From contig CADAXO010000060.1 in assembly GCA_902791885.1 (NCBI GenBank), forward strand, positions 1 through 10,155: DNA of 10,155 nucleotides. Direction: 5' to 3'. Origin of the DNA: Oscillospiraceae bacterium. Lineage in GTDB: Bacteria; Bacillota_A; Clostridia; Saccharofermentanales; Saccharofermentanaceae. The notes below the pieces were generated by a model. It did no database searches, was not told the origin of the DNA, and was given only the letters and a program-made list of their open reading frames with translations. Of the stretch, positions 6,613 through 10,155 are shown piece by piece (position 1 is the stretch's first letter; every line of letters starts with the position of its first letter). A program made the position numbers and the translations under genes.

Positions 6613-8658
6613 ATGAGTGCACAGAGCCCTGAGGGCATGATATTCGCAGGCAAGTATAAGATAGTCAAGCTTATCGGTATGGGTGGCATGGCTAACGTTT
6701 ACCTCGCCACAGATATTGGCTCGGGTGTTAAGGTAGCCATCAAGGTTCTTAAGCCTGAATTCTCTGCCAACGAAGAGTTTATCAGAAGATTCGATACGGA
6801 AGCTAAGGCCGTATCATCACTTAATCACGCCAATATTGTTAAGGTCTTCGGTGTAGGACACGAAGGCAGTTTCAGATATATAGTTCAGGAATATGTTGAC
6901 GGTATAACGGTCAAGGACCTTATCAACCAGAACGGACACCTGGACTGGAAGGTAGCCGTACCTATCGTTATCCAGGTCGGTATGGCACTTGAATATGCTC
7001 ATAAGAACGGCATTGTCCACAAGGACATTAAGCCTCAGAATATACTTATCTCAAGAGAGAGAATAGCGAAGATCACTGACTTCGGTATCGCAAGAGCCGC
7101 TTCAGGAAACACCATCACGATGTCTTCGGGCGGAGCTGTCGGATCTGTTCATTATTTCTCTCCTGAGCAGGCGAGAGGATCAAATGTAGGACCTTCTTCC
7201 GATATCTATTCTGTAGGTGTAATGCTTTTCGAGATGGTTACGGGAAGAGTTCCTTTCGACGGTGATTCCGATATCGCCATCGCCGTAAAGCATCTTCAGG
7301 ATAAGCCGCCGCTCGCTTCAAGCTATGTTCCCGATATCCCCAAGGGTCTTGATGCCATTATCGTAAAGTGTATGCAGAAGACGCCCGATAAGCGTTATCC
7401 TTCCATGCGCCAGATGGTAACGGAGCTTGATGCTCTCATGGTAGATCCTAACGGTGTTTACGGTGTTATCAATACTGCAGGCGAAGAGCCTCAGAACGTT
7501 CAGCCTTCGGGAACCGTTTCATTCAGACAGGATCCCAATTACGACAAGATCACGGATCTTGAGAAGTCGGCTGAAGCAAGAAGACTTTCAAGACTTCGCG
7601 ATAATATACTTCTCGTTTTTATCGTCCTTCTTATAGTCGGCGTGTTAGTCGGCGTATCTGCTTTGATCCTTAATTCGATATCGACAGCAACTCATATCGA
7701 AGATAACAGCGATTACAAGGTCGGCAATTACCTCGGAAGAAATGTTGACGAGGTCGTATCCGAGCTTGAGTTCAACAGGATCTCCTATGAGATCCAGACT
7801 CAGGTAACGTCCGATTATCCTGTCGGTACGGTAATCGGCCAGAATATCAACGAGGGCGTTGTTATCGCATCGGGTTCCGATATTCATAAGATCATTCTTA
7901 CCGTAGCGGGAGAGGCGGAGACGATCACTCTTACAAGCTATGCAGGACTTGATTTCCACGAAGTTTATTCCATGCTCTCATCTTTGGGACTTCAGGTAAG
8001 CGTTCTTGAGGAGACCAATGCTGACTTCGAACCCGGCCAGGTATTAAGAACAGAGCCTGTAGCAGGTTCAGTTGTTGAAGTAGGTTCTTCGATCGTTATC
8101 GTTTATGCCAAGGCTCCCACAAGCTCGACTGTTCCGGATCTTCACGGCCTTACTCTTGAAGAGGCAAGAGAGCTTCTTGCAGAGGAAGAACTCAATATCG
8201 GTCATATCGAAGGAGCTACTGATGTACTTGTACTTCCTGAGTCATCACAGTTCGTAATCCTTACGGATCCTGTAGCAGGAATCACGCTCCCGAGAAGATC
8301 TTCCATCACGCTTTATGTCGGTACTATGGAAGACGTCGAAAGAGGCGGTACACCTACGCCTACACCTGCACAGGTAAGCGTAGTCACAACAGTATCCGGT
8401 CAGGGTACTGCAGAGGGCGGCGGAAGCTATGATATCAATACTACCGTTACTCTTGTTGCAACACCTGCGGAAGGCTTCAGATTCGTACACTGGCTCGATC
8501 CTTACAACAATGTAGTTACAGAGTCCAATGTCTATACATTCGTTGTTTACGATCCGGACGGAGATCCGCTGACGCCTACGACTATCAACTATACGGCTGT
8601 ATTCGAGCCTTGGGCTCCGGAACCCGTTATCGGTCCCGACGGAATGCCTGTCTACTGA
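6613..8658 (+). CDS. prkC: PrkC-type membrane Ser/Thr protein kinase with three PASTA domains and an InlB-B-repeat-like tail
   Basis: This is a single-pass membrane kinase whose outer PASTA domains, in the characterised family, sense muropeptides or lipid II. The cytoplasmic kinase domain (about 15-275) has the glycine loop IGMGGMANVY (21-30), Lys44 in VAIK, catalytic Asp138 in HKDIKPQN, metal-binding DFG (156-158), Thr167 and Thr169 in the activation loop, and GSVHYFSPEQ (177-186). A basic juxtamembrane stretch (about 320-330) precedes one hydrophobic helix (331-353). Three PASTA-like units follow (about 366-432, 437-500 and 505-570); the third starts with the standard VPDLHG. A PTPTP linker (581-585) leads to an 80-residue module (about 587-666) with VTLVATPAEGFRFVHW and TAVFE, typical of divergent InlB B-repeats. 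Two oddities are Lys137 in place of the HRD arginine and the lack of the usual adjacent PP2C phosphatase gene. The gene has its own promoter and precedes rsgA by 5 bp. Confidence 0.93.
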   Translation: MSAQSPEGMIFAGKYKIVKLIGMGGMANVYLATDIGSGVKVAIKVLKPEFSANEEFIRRFDTEAKAVSSLNHANIVKVFGVGHEGSFRYIVQEYVDGITVKDLINQNGHLDWKVAVPIVIQVGMALEYAHKNGIVHKDIKPQNILISRERIAKITDFGIARAASGNTITMSSGGAVGSVHYFSPEQARGSNVGPSSDIYSVGVMLFEMVTGRVPFDGDSDIAIAVKHLQDKPPLASSYVPDIPKGLDAIIVKCMQKTPDKRYPSMRQMVTELDALMVDPNGVYGVINTAGEEPQNVQPSGTVSFRQDPNYDKITDLEKSAEARRLSRLRDNILLVFIVLLIVGVLVGVSALILNSISTATHIEDNSDYKVGNYLGRNVDEVVSELEFNRISYEIQTQVTSDYPVGTVIGQNINEGVVIASGSDIHKIILTVAGEAETITLTSYAGLDFHEVYSMLSSLGLQVSVLEETNADFEPGQVLRTEPVAGSVVEVGSSIVIVYAKAPTSSTVPDLHGLTLEEARELLAEEELNIGHIEGATDVLVLPESSQFVILTDPVAGITLPRRSSITLYVGTMEDVERGGTPTPTPAQVSVVTTVSGQGTAEGGGSYDINTTVTLVATPAEGFRFVHWLDPYNNVVTESNVYTFVVYDPDGDPLTPTTINYTAVFEPWAPEPVIGPDGMPVY

Positions 8659-8663
8659 TATTA

Positions 8664-9566
8664 ATGTCTGAGAAGATTAGCGGAATAATCACAAAAGGTG
8701 TCGGCGGCGTCTTTAACGTCAGATGTGACGATGGAAGCAGCAGACTCTGCCAGATAAGAGGCAACATCAGATTAAGCAAGATGACTCCTCTTGTCGGAGA
8801 TAAAGTACTTACAGGGGAATCGGGTGATCCCGATATCCCTTTTGTATTGGAAAAGATCCTCCCGCGCAAGAACTTCCTTGTAAGGCCTCCGCTTGCCAAT
8901 CTTGATACATTGCTGCTGATATTCGCGTGCGAGGATCCTGTTCCGGATCTTAAGCTTCTGGATAAGATGCTTATCATATGCGGAAGACTGGGGATCAAGC
9001 CTGTTATCCTTTTCTCGAAGAGTGATAAAGATCCCCAATCTGCCGATAACTATGTATCGATATATAAGAATGCGGGCTTTGACTGCTTCCCGATGACCAA
9101 AGACGAGCCGATTCCCGATGAAGTCAAGAACCTCATTAAGACCGGTCTTACGGGTCTCGCAGGTCCTTCGGGTGTAGGTAAGAGCACATTCTGCAACAAT
9201 CTTCTCGGCGAAGGCACCATGAAGGTCGGTGATATCTCCGACAGACTTAAAAGAGGAAAGCATACTACGCGCCATGCGGAGCTTTTCGAGTATGAAGACG
9301 GATTTATTACCGATACTCCCGGGTTTACTTCGCTCGATCTTTTCGAAGTTGGTGTATTATATACAGACGTGGCAGGAGGTTATCCCGAGATACGCGAGGC
9401 GTCTTCCGGATGTAAGTTCGCTGACTGCAGGCATGTTGCCGAGAAGCAGTGCAATGTAAGAGACCTTGTAGGGGACACCATAGATGAGGGAAGATATCTC
9501 CGTTACCGCGAGTTCTACGAATACTTATACAGCAGAAGACCTAATTCTGCGGGAGGATACAAATGA
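8664..9566 (+). CDS. rsgA: Ribosome small-subunit-dependent GTPase RsgA
   Basis: This circularly permuted GTPase binds the 30S subunit late in assembly and checks or releases it on GTP hydrolysis. An N-terminal OB-fold (about 5-65) is followed by the permuted G motifs: G4 SKSD (118-121, where NKxD or TKxD is usual), G1 GPSGVGKST (167-175), G2 around Thr201-Thr202 in GKHTTR, and G3 DTPG (217-220). The C-terminal zinc motif is Cys250-x4-Cys255-x-His257-x5-Cys263. The length of 300 residues is normal. The ATG at 8664 lies 5 bp after the prkC stop and gives the usual MxxxxGIITKGxGG start. A TTG at 8610 would add 18 unrelated residues inside prkC and was rejected. No strong Shine-Dalgarno precedes the ATG, so coupling to prkC termination is likely. 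The pairing of kinase and ribosome GTPase is conserved across Firmicutes, and RsgA is a reported PrkC substrate in B. subtilis. Confidence 0.96.
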   Translation: MSEKISGIITKGVGGVFNVRCDDGSSRLCQIRGNIRLSKMTPLVGDKVLTGESGDPDIPFVLEKILPRKNFLVRPPLANLDTLLLIFACEDPVPDLKLLDKMLIICGRLGIKPVILFSKSDKDPQSADNYVSIYKNAGFDCFPMTKDEPIPDEVKNLIKTGLTGLAGPSGVGKSTFCNNLLGEGTMKVGDISDRLKRGKHTTRHAELFEYEDGFITDTPGFTSLDLFEVGVLYTDVAGGYPEIREASSGCKFADCRHVAEKQCNVRDLVGDTIDEGRYLRYREFYEYLYSRRPNSAGGYK

Positions 9567-10155
9567 GAAGACACGAGATTTCACCTTCACTTTTGTCAGC
9601 CGACTTCGGTTACGTTATGCGCGATGTACAAAGCATCGAGCCTTACTGCAAGTTCCTGCATCTTGATGTAATGGACGGACATTATGTACCTAACCTTACT
9701 ATCGGCGTGCCCGTGATAAAGTCCATCAGGAAGCACACGGACATGATCCTAGATACTCATCTCATGATCACAAATCCCGAGGAGTTTGTTGAGCCATTTG
9801 CAGATGCAGGTTCCGATTACATAACATTTCACGTTGAGTGCTCGGATAAGCCTTTCGAACTTATAGAGAAGATCAGATCCCTTGGCAAGAAGGCGGGAAT
9901 CTCGATACATCCCGATACTCCTGCCGAAGCATTATATCCGTTCCTTGAGAAAGGTGCTGTGGATCTTATACTCGTAATGTCAGTCCGTCCGGGCTTCGGC
10001 GGTCAGTCGTATATCCCCGAGTCCACGGCAAGAATAGCCGATTACAGAAAGAGACTTGATGAGAACGGCTCTGAAGCAATTCTTTCCGTAGACGGCGGCA
10101 TTAACGTAAAGACTATCGAGGAAGCTGCAGGAGCAGGTGCTTCGCTTCTTGTTGC
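9563..10155 (+). CDS. rpe: Ribulose-phosphate 3-epimerase (3' partial)
   Basis: This enzyme interconverts D-ribulose 5-phosphate and D-xylulose 5-phosphate in the pentose phosphate pathway. The window holds the first 197 residues of a family usually 215-225 long; the frame is open at the right edge. It is a TIM barrel with all four metal ligands visible: His33 and Asp35 in HLDVMDG, His66 in THLMI, and Asp177 in VDGGI, the last also catalytic. ISPSLLSADF (6-15) and VPNLTIG (42-48) are standard. The phosphate/flexible-loop segment reads SVRPGFGGQ (140-148), where Asn or Glu is commoner than Arg142. The ATG overlaps the rsgA stop (ATGA), with GGGAGG (9551-9556) six bases upstream. Confidence 0.95.
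   Translation, partial: MRRHEISPSLLSADFGYVMRDVQSIEPYCKFLHLDVMDGHYVPNLTIGVPVIKSIRKHTDMILDTHLMITNPEEFVEPFADAGSDYITFHVECSDKPFELIEKIRSLGKKAGISIHPDTPAEALYPFLEKGAVDLILVMSVRPGFGGQSYIPESTARIADYRKRLDENGSEAILSVDGGINVKTIEEAAGAGASLLV

Noticed and set aside
8610..8663. TTG start for rsgA inside prkC
   Set aside because: It would add 18 residues with no relation to the RsgA N-terminus. The ATG at 8664 gives the standard start.
1..10155. Frequent CTTAAG hexamer throughout the window
   Set aside because: It occurs in frame as Leu-Lys (CTT AAG) in nearly every gene. Preference for CTT and AAG codons explains it without a motif function.

Overview
The window reads as a Gram-positive, Clostridia-type chromosome (Firmicutes; a Lachnospirales- or Oscillospirales-like relative is my guess). 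The reasons are the gene order def-fmt-rsmB-rlmN-prkC-rsgA-rpe, good AGGAG-type ribosome binding sites, a Firmicute-type PASTA kinase, and a surface protein with choline-binding-type repeats. All nine genes lie on the + strand and coding density is very high. The longest gap is 86 bp. No RNA gene, insertion sequence, CRISPR array or prophage gene is visible.

Region 1 (start to about 2.7 kb) concerns the cell surface. It opens with the 3' part of a large exported protein: an extremely acidic N-terminal region, a transglutaminase-like domain with an intact Cys/His/Asp triad, and seven C-terminal cell-wall-binding repeats. Next comes a LicC-like nucleotidyltransferase, probably making CDP-choline or a similar precursor. 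Such a precursor would decorate wall polymers with the ligand that choline-binding repeats recognise, so the two neighbours may be linked in function. The nucleotidyltransferase carries a short C-terminal tail that looks like the beginning of a kinase domain.

Region 2 (about 2.7 to 6.5 kb) is a tightly packed translation operon: peptide deformylase (def), methionyl-tRNA formyltransferase (fmt), 16S rRNA m5C methyltransferase (rsmB, TTG start) and the radical-SAM 23S rRNA/tRNA m2A methyltransferase (rlmN). def and fmt act on the same formyl group, one removing it and the other adding it. The genes overlap or abut, which implies translational coupling.

Region 3 (about 6.5 kb to the end) starts with a recognisable promoter and encodes a membrane Ser/Thr kinase (prkC type: kinase, transmembrane helix, three PASTA domains), the ribosome-assembly GTPase RsgA, and ribulose-phosphate 3-epimerase (rpe, cut by the window end). 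Two things are unusual. The PP2C phosphatase (prpC/stp) normally found between rlmN and prkC is absent. The kinase also has an extra extracellular module after its PASTA domains that resembles a divergent InlB B-repeat. I see no wholly new multi-gene system; the best leads are the kinase architecture, the missing phosphatase, and the acidic transglutaminase-like wall protein beside a LicC-like enzyme.
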